From contig OX457037.1 in the NCBI GenBank assembly GCA_949752735.1, forward strand, positions 36,042,371 through 36,106,370: a stretch of 64,000 nt of DNA, given 5' to 3'. The notes under the pieces were generated by a model. It worked only from the letters and a program-made list of their open reading frames with translations. It did no database searches and was not told the origin of the DNA. The first letter of the stretch is position 1, and every line of letters begins with the position of its first letter. Source of the DNA: Lumbricus terrestris. Its lineage: Eukaryota > Annelida > Clitellata > Crassiclitellata > Lumbricidae. Shown piece by piece: positions 1-13,211 of the stretch. A program made the position numbers and the translations under genes.

Positions 1-119
1 CGTCGACTTATACTTGGTGCTCCGTAGATCAATCTTGATTTTGACACTTAGCAGCACTACCAGTGAACTCTGAAATTTGAGTCATTGTATTAATGCTGTA
101 GTTGATTAAACTTTGGAAT

Positions 120-123
<4 letters not shown>

Positions 124-155
<32 letters not shown>

Positions 156-372
156 TTTTTTCTTTAATTAAACGCCTGCAAGACGCACTGCGCTTTACAT
201 TTACAAGTTATGCAGTAATCTTAATTAAACTAAACTACTAACTGAACAGACAGCTTTGCAATTACACGGCGCTAATAGCAGCCTACAAAGCAAATCCGCC
301 CAACGGGGGCTCGAACTCACTACCTCTCGCACTCTTGGCCAGCGTGTTAACCACTACTCTACCGGGCCCCCG
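124..372 (-). mobile_element. tRNA-derived SINE, second family (SINE2)
   Basis: Read on the minus strand, the element starts at 372 with a tRNA-like head. It has an A-box-like stretch (TAGAGTAGTGGTTAACACG) and a B box (GAGTTCGAGCCCC), spaced as in tRNA-derived SINEs. The body runs down to a tail of about ten ATT triplets at 118-155. Its last 110 bases resemble the minus-strand LINE end at 56465-56640, so the two probably share a 3' tail. The class is inferred from the promoter boxes and tail; no target duplication was identified. Confidence 0.7.
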
Positions 373-2266
373 GTAGAGTAGTATTGGTATTACCAATTAC
401 CTGCAATGTCTTCAGTGCAGCCTATCTCTGAGAACAGCACCTTCTCCTCGAAGACAAGCACTTTGTTTACGTCTTATGTTGGACTGATTTTTTCTGCAGT
501 AATGTGGATGGTATTGAAACAGAGAGATGACATACAGAAGTGTGTGATCTTTGTTACAGATTCAGCCAACTGGTCTATTTCTTGCTTTTTAAGTGAAAAT
601 TCATCATTTTAATAGGTTAATTCTCAGATTTCTGATATCTAACAGCTCTCATCATTTTATTTACCAATGTATAAGTTTCTGTTTCTCAGTCATGCTGGAG
701 TTTATGCAGTCTGACAGTAGTGTATATACAGTAAATATATATATATATATTATATATACACAATAGGCTATACATATATATGTGTATATATAGTTATATA
801 TACATTATACAATACCGTTTATTCAGTAAATGTTTAAGTAAAAAAGTGTCGAGCAAAGACTAATATGCATGGCACTCTTTAGAGTTCTGTTGTGCTGGTG
901 AGTTACACTGAACTCTTTGCTTTAATTTTTTCTTTTTCTTTTAAAGCCTAGAGTGATGACTTCGTGTTTTTCATTGTTTGTTAAAGCTGTGACCTCTCTG
1001 GTAACCTCGCTGAGAGCTAGCCGTCTTTAACTTTGTTTTATTGACTATTCTTGTCGATCTTTTGTGCAATTCATCAATGTCGAGTCTTTTGTTATTCCTT
1101 TCAATTTTTCAAAGATACTGTTGACGCTGTTTGCTTTTACTGTATTCCCTCTCCTCCTTTGTTGACCTCCTAGCCGAACCTCTTTCCAAGAAGCGTGGTT
1201 AAAAAGTCTCTCTTGCATCATCTAAGCAACTTGATGGTATCATTCCCATACTTTTGATGGTGTTGTTGAGCTGAACCCTGTTCAATCGCTTCAAAAAGTA
1301 TAAGCCATCTAAGCTTTGCCTTTAGCCATTCCGCCCGATGATGATGATGCTCATGGCATCCTTATATCATGGGCATTTTGCAGCATAAATATGTTCATTA
1401 GTACTTGGATTCTAAAGCCAGATTCTCCTATCTCTCTTAACATAAGAAAACTCATCATCCTCATCCTGCCTCTGACCCCTTGGGAAGACCCTAAAAGAGT
1501 TAATTTCAATGGAAAACACCATGCACTCACACCCTCTCACCATCTATCCATCTGGCCGATGCTTCGATCAAAATTTCTGGTGACAAGATAACAGATCTTC
1601 TTTGGCACTCTACATTGTACTGTGAAATGGTTTTCTTATGAATACCACAAATCCATTCTCAATTCCATTGCTTCATTTTTGGTTGAAAATTAATTGTTTT
1701 TTCTTATCTGCTCATAAATTCCAATTCCCCTTCTTTAAAAATCATAATTATTAAAGACATTTCTTTTTTATGAAAAATACGGTTTATCTTTTTGTTCGTC
1801 TCATTTTTTCGTATTTTTTATTTTTGCATGTGACCTAATTTATTTCTTTACTTACTGTCTGTAATTATTTTCTATAGTTTTATTTTTGTCTGATATTCGT
1901 TGCATTGTCTCCATAATACTTTCAAGAATCCAGCCAATTTAGATTCCTATTTAACCGCTTTATTAGTGTCATAATTTGATAAATAAATGGCATGGTGCAA
2001 GAAATTAAATTTATGAAATTATTTTATATCAATTTCCTATATGAGTGAAAAATTTAAGTACAATTTTTTAGCTAAGTTCATTCTTTAGACTATTCTTTGC
2101 AGAGTTTAGTTTTTTAATTTAAATGTTTATTTCAGCCTTAACTTTGTATGTGAACTTATGTTTGGACTACAATTTAAATTTAAAAATTTTGATAGTTTTA
2201 ATTTCTGAATTTCTTATTTAACTAAAGTTGTGAGAAATGGAATGATTGACGTTTATTAGTTTTTAC
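373..2266. other. AT-rich DNA without a recognised gene
   Basis: No open frame here is longer than about 90 codons or looks conserved. A TA/CA-rich stretch lies at 721-830. The 68-codon frame at 406-612 and the 91-codon frame at 1316-1591 have no recognisable motif and no coding-like composition. Confidence 0.5.
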
Positions 2267-2317
2267 TAATAAAGTCATGTTACGTCGCTATTTAAGCTGT
2301 CGTAATTATTATTATTA

Positions 2318-2387
<70 letters not shown>

Positions 2388-2430
2388 CCTTGGGTGATTC
2401 TAATAAAATTGCATAGTGAAGGTTTTTATT
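2267..2430 (+). repeat. Dispersed repeat, copy 1, with (ATT)n core
   Basis: This copy starts with TAATAAAGTCATGTTACGTC, contains an ATT microsatellite at 2307-2387, and ends with GCATAGTGAAGGTTTTTATT. Copy 2 lies in the same orientation at 10518-10642 with a shorter core. Copy 1 is bracketed by similar stretches (2245-2269 and 2430-2475, both carrying TAGTTTTTACTAATA), which could be a long target duplication or an older repeat. Confidence 0.75.
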
Positions 2431-2724
2431 GATTGATGTTTATTAATGTCAGCCTACTTAGTTTTTACTAATAGACGGTAGTCTGAACACCAAAAATGTG
2501 AATTTTCGTTCATACTTTCACGCGGCACGATGGAATTTTAAACACGTGTTTGCATATTATTGAACAGCTTAAGTGTCATTTTCCATCAAAGAAAAGTTGC
2601 ACGTTTTTGAGAAATCATTTCTTTAAGTTTTAACCGCTTTACTTAAATGTACTTACTTATTTAACCCAATTTTCGGGCGTAGTTTACTTTTAAACGCCTT
2701 CCAGATGATACCACACTTCCTTTT

Positions 2725-5700
2725 ATGAAAATGGATTCTTCAAAACAATGTTGTTTACATGCAATTAAGGCAGAAAATGGCGAACTTTTGCAATTTTCCG
2801 ATAGATGTTGGAATCGTTTTTTAGAGTGTGCGAATAAGTGGAAGAAATTGGACGGTGTATGTAAGGACGTAGCTGACAAATTCTCATCCTCGACAGATGG
2901 TTTGACACTGAATCCAAGAGGCTTCCTGTATCACTTCAATTGCTACAAAAGATTTACAGACAAGCTACTCATCGAAAAGGCTGAGAAATACGCATCAAAA
3001 TCTGTATTAAATTCTCACAGTTTAAATGAAATCGACACAGAACCTAGTTATATACCGCCTAAGAAGATAACACGCCTGTCTTCGACATCAACTTCAACGC
3101 ATGCTCCTAGGCGGAATGAAATTGTGTTGCCACAGGAATGCATAATATGCAAGCAGGACAAGTTTGCCAAAGACAGGTTTTCGCACAGACGTGTGAAAGA
3201 AAAGTTGTCCAATTGCGAACTGCCATCAGGTAAGCTAATTCCATACATTGTAATTCCGAGCATCTTATAAATTATGCTCCCCTATCTGAAGAGGGGTTTG
3301 TTTACTGTTGCTGCTGTCGACTACAATCCTAGTTCTACAACAGTCAAGTCTTCTTTCAATGCGACTGCCATTTCTCTCATGCAGTTTTCAAAGTTTGAAA
3401 TTCTGTTTTTGACAGGCATATAGCTAATTCGTTTGACGATTTCAATGTTACCATGTATCTCTCTCCAGATCCTCATCATGCTATACTCTGTTTATAACTG
3501 CTATCACCTTCACTTTCTTCCCATATCAGTTACTTATTTTCTGTCTCGTTATATGTTTCTCTTACTGCTTGGAAATTCTTCCTTGTTCTGGATGTCTCTT
3601 TAGAATTTTAAGAAGCCTGGAAGCATCACATGTTCACTCTTGATGGTTAACTATGCTGAAATAAGTTATTTCAAAGTATATAATGAATGAACTGTATGGA
3701 GACCTTTGCCAACACTTCCTCGTGGTGGTCTCTGGGCATGCAGTTGGCTGTTCGCCAACTGCAGTTCACCAACTCCATGGCGAAGATTGGCAGTATATTG
3801 TATTGACCAAGTGTGTAATATAACTTTGCTATCAAGCAAACAGGCGTCTTTGGCAGATGTCACAATGTGTTTCAACAATTTATTTTAATAATGTACGACA
3901 GAACCATCCTGGAATTTGCACCAATGACATGAACTTCATTATATACATTAACTTTTGAGTGAGCCGACAGCCTTGCTTTCACAATCAAAACTAAGAATTA
4001 TATCTGATTAGCACCAATAATATCTATGTATATGAGAAGAATGCATGTTTGTACACACCCAAATTTTACTATGATATCCAAAATACCCCATTTCCACACC
4101 TTTGCCATACTTTTGCAACTATTCAACCTTGTACCTAGACATACGGTTAAAAGAATTAATTTTTAACTATTTTTCAGGTGGATTACTTTTAGAAGCTGCG
4201 TTGAAACACAATGATGAGTCAATGCTTCTCCAAATTCGTGGAAAGGACTGTGTAGCCATAGAAGTTAGATACCACAGATCATGTCACAAAATCTACACGC
4301 AACATTTACTGACGAATGAAGATAAACAGTATGAACCCTTGTACAAAAGGACTGTGTATGATGGAGAGTGTTTCGAGAAATTGTGTGCGTTCATTGAGGA
4401 TAATATAATGCAGCAAGGTGAAATAGTTCGTATGGTCAAACTTTGCGATATGTTCAATAACATGTTGAAACAATTGGATCCTTCTTCTGTTTGTGTAAAA
4501 AGTTTCAATCTGAAGAAGAAACTGAAATCGAAATATCCCGAATTGGAATTTTCACGTCCATCACTACGTAACTTAAGTGAAATTGTCTATGTTTCACACA
4601 AAACTACATCGTTAGTTGATCAGTGGAATTCTCAAAAATCAGAAGAATCAGAGGAAAGTGAATTTGAAGACCATATAGCAGATGATTTTAAGAGACAGCA
4701 AACAGAAATGTATGAGCATGAATCAACAAGAAATATGTACATGGCTGCTGTTCATTTGAAAGGAATGATATCTGATTATCAAGGATGTAGTAAAGTCTGG
4801 CCTCCAACAGCTACTGATTTGAATTTGCAATCAGCCAAACAAGATGTACCAATTGATCTTTATAATTTTTTGGCCTGGATCACTGGTTCCTCAGATGATG
4901 TTTTACATAACGGTTTTGTTGAAACTTCATGCGAGAATGACAGAAAGCTAATATCAATTGCACAAGATATTTTGTATTTATCATCAAAGGGTAGAATTGC
5001 AACTCCGAAGCACTTAGCACTAGGAATGACGATTCGTCATTGGACTGGGTCATCTAAGCTTATTTCATTGTTACATGGATTTGGCCATTGTGTTTCTCAT
5101 CCAACTGTTCTACAGCATGATACAGCTTTAGCTAATATGGAGATCAATAAGAACAGCATTGTGCCAGTTGGTTTTCATCCAAATGTGCATACAACAGTAG
5201 TTTGGGACAACAATGACTTCATGGAGGAGACAACCTCTGGGGCTGGAACAACACACAATACAAATGGGATAATTGTACAGCAAATATGTGATGATATGCC
5301 ATGTTTAATTGAACAGCCAGCAAAAATGAAGAAAACTGGGAAACATTCCATTGAGCCCCCACCTAAGAACTTGTTAACTTACTATTCAAAACAGAAAACT
5401 GGCCCTGCTCGAAGTAATTGTCAGTTTAATATCCAAAGCATTCAACAAACACCTTTTCAGAAAGATTATATTCAACTTGATGATGCATTTTGTTTCTCAA
5501 AGTTGCTTCAGCCAAGTAGCATCACATTACCTGGCTGGACTGGTTTCAACACAAAGCTTGTCTCTGTTATTCCAAATGCATCTAAAATAGGATACCTACC
5601 TGTAATCGATGCTAGTCCAACAGAAATGTCGACTGTTTATACCATATTGGTACGCAGTTTGGATATTGCAGACAAACTTGGACTAGAAAGTATTGTTGTC

Positions 5701-8454
5701 GTCTTTGATCAAGCAATTTATGCCAAGGCTCAGCAAATCCGATGGCAAAATGAAGTATTTTTAAAGCGAATGGTTGTAAGACTTGGTGACTTCCACACGG
5801 CGATGTCTTTTTTGTCAATCATTGGAAAACGATTCCAAGACTCTGGACTACAAGATATCCTCATCGAATCGGAAATTGTTGCTGCTGGGTCAATAAATGG
5901 AATAATTTCTGGGCATCACTACAACAGATGTATGAGAGCTCATAAACTGATGTTTGAAGCGCTTCACAGATTAAGGTGGGCAGCGTTTTTAAAATCAGTC
6001 AATGCTGACAGACGGAAGGAAATACTTGAAATCGGTCTGCAACTGAACTTGAGTGAAGCTGCAGGAACATTTTTAGATAATTTGGATGAAAATATGACAA
6101 AAATTCTGGATAGCTACAATGAATTTGCTGAAAAAGAGAGAAAACAGAATCCCACTTTTGACTTCTGGAGCTCATATATAGACCTTGTCGAAACACTTTT
6201 ACTGTTCATTAGGGCCACCAGAGAAGGAATATGGAAGTTACATCTTTCATCTCTGCATTCTATGCTCGCATGGTATTTTGCATATGACCGCGTGAATTAT
6301 GCAAGATACTTGCCTGCATATATTGCTGAAATGGAAAGCATTCCCGAAACTCACCAGTCCATTAATACAGCATTTAATGAAGGACATTTTGTTGTTCAGC
6401 GCCAGGACCATCATGGATTTAGTCAGATTGCGTGCGACCAGTTAATTGAACAAACACTGAATAGAGATTCCAAAACAAAGGGTGGATTAACTGGAATTAC
6501 CCTAAATAAAGGTGCTGTCAATCGATGGATTCTATCACATCATCACCGAGCTGCTATTGCTAAAGAATGCAGGGCAATGGTTGGTCAAGATTCAGATACA
6601 AAAACTAGAAGGGAACTTGATAAAGCCTCAATTAACAGGGAAGAAATTCAAGTGCAAGCAATAGTTAGCACAATAGAATCAATGGCAAATCCATTCAGTT
6701 ATGAAGGAGAAGATTTAATAAATATTTCATCAGGAATTGTTGCTCCTGTTGATGTCAGAAATGATCTTCAGCATGCCTTTCAAATTGGAAAGTCTGGTGC
6801 ACAGAAGTTTGTAGAGGACAGAATTGGGATCAATGGAAATGTGGACTTTTTCACTCCATTAAAAACCAACAAGTTAAAAACATTTGCAACCATGGGAAAT
6901 AAAACAACAACAAAGCTTACTTCAACAACAGTAAATCTGAAATGTAGTGAGAAATTATTTGGTCGATTGTTGGTTGTTGGTAAGACACGAAATGTTGATC
7001 TGCATAACCTACTAACATACGCTTTGACAAATGTTCCTGCTTCATTGGGTACAAGTGATGGCCAATTGGTTAAAACAGTGAAGTCAAAAATAATGCATGA
7101 AGTGGAAAGTGTGACTCAAGAAGTTGAAGTGAAAGATATTCCTCAGAATTCAGCTTTGATGATCGATGGAATGGCGCACATTCAAATGATGGGCACTGTG
7201 CCAAGTACATTTTGTGCTCTTGCTCAACAGTTGTTGGAAACTCTGATTTCTCTTGGTAAACGTTTTAAATGTGAGAGAATAGACTTTGTCATTGACAGGT
7301 ATCCACAGGTTAGCATTAAAAATTACGAGAGATCAAGACGTGCAGCCACAGGGTCGCAAATTGTGCAGATAACTCGTCCAGAACAAAGAACCCCAAAGCA
7401 GTTTAACAAATTTCTAGCAAGTGGTCAGAACAAGGAACAACTCGTTGAATTTCTCTTTAGTGAATGGCAAAAATGTGATGCAGAAGTTCTTCATGACATG
7501 GAATTGTTTGTTTGTCACAAGGATCTGTGCCATTCTTTTCGAAGTGTGAATAATGTTTTGGTTGTGGAAGAAGTCAAAGAACTAGAAAGTGACCACGAGG
7601 AAGCTGATACGAGACTCCTTCTTCATGCGAAGCACGCCTCACAAACATACTCTACAATCCTAATTAGAAGTCCGGACACCGATGTCATGCTGCTTTCACT
7701 TTCTTTTGCTCATGAAATAACTAGTTCCTTTTATTTTGTCACTGGCACAGGGAACAATGCAAGAATTTTGAATACAGCCAGCATATCTCAAACTTATGGG
7801 ACTATCAAAAGCCAGGCATTGTTAGGTCTTCATGTGTTCACTGGTTGTGACAGTGTTTCTGCATTCAGAGGCAAAGGAAAATTGAAAGCTGTAAAGATTA
7901 TGTTCGAGTCTAAAGAATTTTGTGAGACTTTCAGTAAACTTGGTAGAAGCTGGAACGTTACAGAGGAATTGATAAACGTCTTGGAAAATTTTGTTTGTAC
8001 TCTGTATGGACAGAAAAACTGTTCCAATGTAAATGAAGCCAGGTACATTATTTTCACACTGAAATGCAGCAATGATGCGGGATTGCCACCGAACCGAGAC
8101 TGTTTGAAACAACATGTCCTTCGTGCTAACTTTCAGTGTGCAATTTATCGTCGCTCACTTCAGCAAACTATGTCATGTCCAAGTCCAGATGGATTTGGCT
8201 GGAGGCTAGAAGCTGGAAATGAACTCCTCATTAACTGGATGGAAGATGCCCCAGCTCCCGAGAATGTTCTAATGACTGTCCATTGTTCCTGCAGAAAGAC
8301 AAAGTGTGGTGGAAAAATGTGTTCATGCAGACATGCAGAGCTGCAATGCACTGATCTCTGTAGCTGCATAGACTGCAGCAATAATGCTGACATTTGCGAG
8401 GAAGTGCGCATTGGAGTTGATGATTCTGAAGATGATTCCGATGAAGGAAATTAG
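2725..8454 (+). CDS. Large two-exon zinc-finger/PIN-FEN-like nuclease protein (transposon-type or domesticated)
   Basis: Exons 2725-3229 and 4178-8454 give about 1593 residues without a stop. The N-terminus carries two similar Cys/His modules: C9/C10 to H70-x2-C73, and C139-x2-C142 to H201-x2-C204. The intron cuts the second module and splicing restores it. The C-terminal third looks like a PIN/FEN-like nuclease core: IDGMA (D1165), DHEEADTR (D1307-D1312), SPDTDV (D1335, D1337) and FTGCDS (D1393). A CXC/TSO1-like cysteine cluster follows at about 1538-1570, then an acidic end. Many invertebrate genomes carry repeated proteins with the EADTR, PDTDV and TGCDS signatures, mostly uncharacterised. 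An XPG-like nuclease with a cysteine-rich tail recalls Academ transposons, but that name is inference. ATG 2725 is the first Met of the frame; a second lies at 2731. No terminal inverted repeats were found. Predicted role: DNA binding and cleavage in the nucleus. Confidence 0.8.
3230..4177 (+). other. Phase-1 intron of the large nuclease gene
   Basis: The donor is CATCAG|GTAAGC and the acceptor is CTATTTTTCAG|GTGGA. Exon 1 ends with one base of a glycine codon and exon 2 supplies the other two. The upstream part of the exon 2 frame (4102-4177) and the tail of the exon 1 frame (3230-3270) are therefore intronic read-through. The 948 bp hold nothing else recognisable. Confidence 0.85.
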
Positions 8455-8935
<481 letters not shown>

Positions 8936-8939
8936 TGTA

Positions 8940-9095
8940 TTAATATCTGATGAGTCTAGGGTGATCCTGCCTAGCGGAACCTTATGTTCCTTTGGGTTTA
9001 CCCATTGACGCCAACTGCACATGAATGTCTAATCTGTTGATTGCATGTACCATGGTCTTGGTGTTCAATAAATATATTGATTGATTGATTGATAA
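8940..9095 (+). mobile_element. 3' end of a LINE with (TTGA)n tail
   Basis: The sequence matches the 3' untranslated end of the minus-strand LINE at 14322-15305. Both share AGCGGAACCTTA, GTTCCTTTGGG and a CAATAAA... stretch followed by ATTGATTGATTGATTG. Only the extreme 3' end is present, a typical 5'-truncated insertion. Confidence 0.75.
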
Positions 9096-9599
9096 TAATA
9101 TACATAAACAAAGTTTATTCTTGTCTCTTTTGGTTTGCTGATATGGTATGGCATTCATAAATGCAATATATTTTCATCTGAAATACTGGCCTCAAACATG
9201 TCACTAAAGTTAAAGCATGTCACAAATGTGCAATATATATCATTATTTCGACCACCTCCAACCATACGAAGGACTCAGGTACATAGAGCATATAATATAT
9301 CATTGGAAAGATCTGCTCAGGCTCTGCAAGACTAAGTCAAACGCATTGTTCTGTCAGTTGATCCACATGCGAATACCTGCAGCCGAAGATGATGCAGTTC
9401 ATGGGATGAAGCAACTTCGACGACTCGTATCACCATGGAGACCTATATAGTACAGAGGCTAAGTGAACTATATGTAGATAACAGAAATTAAAAATAATTA
9501 TTAAAACAAAGTGGTAACAAATTATTATGGTACCGATACTTACAGTAAATAAATAATCTGTCAGATTAATAATTTTGCTACTAAAAAATAAAATTGAAA

Positions 9600-10347
9600 T
9601 ATTAAAAAAAACTTAAATTGCCCAATCTGTCAATGACAGACAAAACGTGCTTTCAGACACTTCATGAGCAAGGTCCTGGTGCTAAATCTACCATCTCTGC
9701 TTGCTCTGATAAACAGTGAGAGCGAAGGAGTTAAGAGTTAAATTGAGAGTTAAGAAATATGCCGATAATGGTAGGAGATCGGCTCAATTTAAAGTGTTCA
9801 GGTTTCATTGAGAAAAGCCAATGGCCCTCAAAGCTCCTGACTTGAACCCAATATTTTATCAAGTGAGGAGAGCCGCATGTATGCTGGAGAACTACCACAA
9901 CATACAACCAAAACCAAGAGAGATAAGAGATTTGATAGTTGCATTGGAATTTATATTTGAAGATTTACCTCTGGAACACATCAACTAGGCCACTAAAGTA
10001 AGAACTTTAAAAAGAGGCTCATAAAAGGTCTTGGCACTGATGGTGGACACATTGAACACAAGCTGTGAAGCACTATCAAGTTCATTTGATAACAATTATT
10101 TAAGATGTGACTTAATAACATCGTTTTGTGTTACTTTTTGTCGCGTGATGTTTTCGAATCATCAAAAAAATTGAGTGGACTTACTAAAAGTCAAATAACT
10201 TTTTTTCTGTTTGAAATATTTTTTTAAAGTTTGGTCTTAGGACGTAAATATGAATTGCTTTCAAGCCTGTAAAATTATATTTACAAATTCTTACTTCTGG
10301 CCAAGATATCGGGGGGGAAACCTTCGAGCTATCTTTTTTTGGTCCAC
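9600..10347 (+). pseudogene. Tc1/mariner transposase remnant and 3' end
   Basis: Around 9820-9860 the DNA reads, across a frameshift, as QWPS followed by KAPDLNPI, the third-catalytic-residue block of Tc1/mariner transposases. Downstream frames give IRDLIVALEF and then KRLIKGLGTDGGHIEHKL ending at a stop near 10068, matching the usual C-terminus. Frameshifts and an in-frame stop show it is dead. The 3' end (10266-10347) closes with TTTTTTTGGTCCACCC, like a mariner-type inverted repeat; related ends occur at 24588-24672 and 51003-51070. No 5' inverted repeat was found. Confidence 0.7.
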
Positions 10348-10517
10348 CCTTTGCTTAAAGTGCTATAAAAAAATAATGTGCAAGTTTTTTTTGATGGAAT
10401 TTTTTTTACAATATCAGTATACATGTCTTGTCATAAAAAAATTATTTCCATGTTGCCGCATTCATGTATGAACGAATTTTTTTTAGAGCGACGCTAGAAA
10501 TTTCAAACTACTGTCTA

Positions 10518-10642
10518 TAATAAAGTCATGTTACGTCGCTATTTAAGCTGTCGTAATTATTATTACTATTTTTATTATTTTTATTATGATTATTATTATC
10601 CTTGGGTGATTGTAATAAAATTGCATAGTGAAGGTTTTTATT
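10518..10642 (+). repeat. Dispersed repeat, copy 2
   Basis: Direct copy of 2267-2430 with a shorter ATT core. It lies 8.25 kb downstream, so the two copies bracket the large nuclease gene and the Tc1 remnant. Confidence 0.75.
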
Positions 10643-11310
10643 TTAAAATGCAGTGCAGGATGTAGAAAAGTAAAATTATTTAATTTTTTGTGTCTTTCAA
10701 ATTTTTTTTAAAAGACTTTTTATTTTATTTAGTTTTTACTGTTTTTACGGATCTGTGTTTAAAGCTACTCTGATATTCTTGGTGCAATCATCTTGATTTA
10801 GGTTCTTTCCATGATTCTCTTTTGCAAAATAATCTATCATTTGTTGAAAGAAACTGTCTTTGGTTGCTGAAAAACTACTAACCATTCTCAAACTTGAATT
10901 TTGTTTTCAAAACTTCTCGAGCTTGTTGCTAAGTTGACTGATGGCCCACCTGACTTCAAATTTATTACTTCTCGCTCTGCGGTCAGCATATAATGTACAA
11001 ACGCCACTTCACTGAGGCAGATGTTTTCTCTGCCCACCATGGAAATGATCCGATTTGTGGACAGTGGTAAGACAAATGCCCTTTCCCTTCATGATCGATC
11101 TGCCGTCGGAAAGGAGTTGACGATGCTACCTTGCTCTAGAATGGCCTGTCCAAGATGGCTGAGGATCACTGCAACTACCTTATTACTGACATTTTTACAG
11201 ATTAATTTAACTGTATAAGGCTTTAGTTTAAAGGATCCAAGGCCATAGCTGTGAATAAAACTTTAAAATATGATAGTACTTAACTAAATCGGCTGCAAAT
11301 AGTATAGCAA
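10643..11310. other. No gene seen
   Basis: AT-rich DNA at the start, more balanced after 10900. The 65-codon frame at 11021-11218 has no recognisable motif. No repeat structure was noticed. Confidence 0.4.
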
Positions 11311-11606
11311 AATCTCACTATTCTGAAGCCAGTCTCACTATACTGAAGCCAGTCTCACTATACTGAAGCCAGTCTCAATATACTGAAGTCAATCACTGTA
11401 ATGAAGCCAGTCTCAATATACTGAAGTCAATCACTGTAATGAAGCCAGTCTCAATATACTGAAGTCAATCACTGTAATGAAGCCAGTCTCACTAATAACT
11501 ATACTGAAACCAGTCTCAGTGTACTGAAGCCAGTCTCGCTGTACTGAAGCCAGTCTCTCACTATACTGAAGCCAGTCTCTCACTATACTGAATCCAATCT
11601 CACTAT
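11311..11606 (+). repeat. Minisatellite, 20-bp unit with 38-bp composite
   Basis: The unit TCTCACTATACTGAAGCCAG is repeated with variants. A composite unit of about 38 bp (a variant unit plus a shortened one with TCACTGTAATGAAGCCAG) occurs three times in a row between about 11370 and 11490. Confidence 0.8.
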
Positions 11607-12132
11607 CTTCACTCTAAACTGACTCCCAAGACTCTACTCAAGACTCTCTACTCTACCAGGTCTTCAGGATATTTTAATCTTCAAGTTTAGATTAAAAACT
11701 CACCCATTCCTTGCACGCGTGTTGCATGGAAACCATATCTCTCTACTCTCTACCTTCTCAGATTCATTTCAGTCTTGTCTTTCACTGAACCAACTCATCC
11801 TGTAATTTGTCTTGCACGAATTTTCTTAGTAATATTCATCAGCTGTTGCCTTGAGAAGTTTACAGTTATAGAAATTCTTAGATTATACATTAGCATAGAG
11901 AGCTGAGTTATCTGCAAATATATTATGTACAGAGAAGTCTGTCACTGCGTATACCTGTACTCCTAGCACTCAAAAAGAATTGGCTTTACCTTGTTTCAAT
12001 GCTGAAGTTCCAGTTCCAGGTTCAGGTTGCCTCTCGAGTTGCTTTTGGGTTTGATTCATATATTTGTCTTTCACTGTGCCTTCATCATTGTTCAATTCGG
12101 AAGACTCCAACTTTCTAAGGTTCTGCTTTTAA

Positions 12133-12362
12133 GTTGTATGTATGTGCACTTGTTATAGCGCCCCTTCAAGAAATTCTACTCAGAAGCGCTCCCGACTACA
12201 GCGCGGACACTGAATCGGAGTTTCACTCCGAAACGCACGAGCAATTGCGAATGAAGGACTTGCTCAAGGTTCCTATGCGGCATTGCGGCAGCTTGAGGTG
12301 GATTCGAACCTGCAACCCTTCAACTGCAAGGCAATGAACATATCCACTACACTCCCGCGCCC
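12133..12362 (-). mobile_element. SINE1 copy (tRNA-derived)
   Basis: On the minus strand it runs from the GGCGCGG...GTGTAGTGG head, through a B box (GGTTCGAATCC), a central GGACTTGC/GCAATTGC block and AGCGCTTCTGAGTAG, to TTGAAGGGGCGCTATAAC. It is nearly full length. A short degenerate LINE tail resembling 16556-16680 follows at about 12372-12440. Confidence 0.85.
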
Positions 12363-12654
12363 GCAAACTTTTAGAACTTTTGAAGTTAGGTGCAAAGCAC
12401 CAGTGTATTCATGAGTGCCTTGAACTCAATGAATTGAACATACTTCTCTTTTCTATCAGCCTATGTTAATTTTAACCATTTTCAATAAAATCCTTATGGT
12501 TGCACAATTTACTGGATTGGTTTGTTGGTAAAATTTTCCATCTTCATGAAGGTCTTTAACTCCTCTATCTCTGCTTTAGTCCTCTCCGTTTTTCCTCTAG
12601 TGTGAGCCATTTGAGTATGGCTGGTTTAGAAGATCTCCTACAGCAGGTTAACTA

Positions 12655-13160
12655 TCAAAAGCGCGCACACAAAACCGTGACCATCAAACTGTGAACTTAA
12701 AATCGCACTTATTATCTCCGCACACGTTCATAATGTTGACGATCATAACCATGCTTGTCTGCGCGTCTATGGAAGTTCGATATCGTAATGTTTATGGATA
12801 AAGCAAATTCCATTGAAAAAACATTTGTAAGCTTATATTATCTAAAGCAACGAACCATAGTCACTAAATTTTAGAACTTTTAAAGACAAAATTAAAATTG
12901 GTAGAACTTTTAAGGTATATGCTAAATGTTGAAAGACATTTATAAAAATAACGACTATAAAAATCGTACTGTACATCCGACTAAATGCGACTCGTAGAAA
13001 TGGAGCAATTATTTTTTTATCGCTAGTCCATATTTTCCCCCCATTACTGAATTTCGCTATGATCCATTTCGCTTGTGGTTTTGATCGTCAACGTTATGAA
13101 ACGTGTACTGCAATAATCGGTGCGGGTTTGATGGTTGCTGTTTTGTGCGCACGGATTTGA
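12655..13160. mobile_element. DNA element with about 38-bp imperfect inverted repeats
   Basis: The left end 12655-12696 (GCGCACACAAAAC... ACCATCAAAC) matches the reverse complement of 13120-13160 (GTTTGATGGT... GTTTTGTGCGC). About 430 bp without an open frame lie between. No clean target duplication was found, so the superfamily is open. Confidence 0.5.
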
Positions 13161-13211
13161 CCAACAGCAGAGACTTTTATATTGAGTGCAGCTGTTACAT
13201 TACATTTCATT

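Noticed and set aside
4102..4177. Extra 25 N-terminal residues for the exon 2 frame of the large protein
   Set aside because: They lie before a good splice acceptor; splicing to exon 1 restores a Cys/His module.
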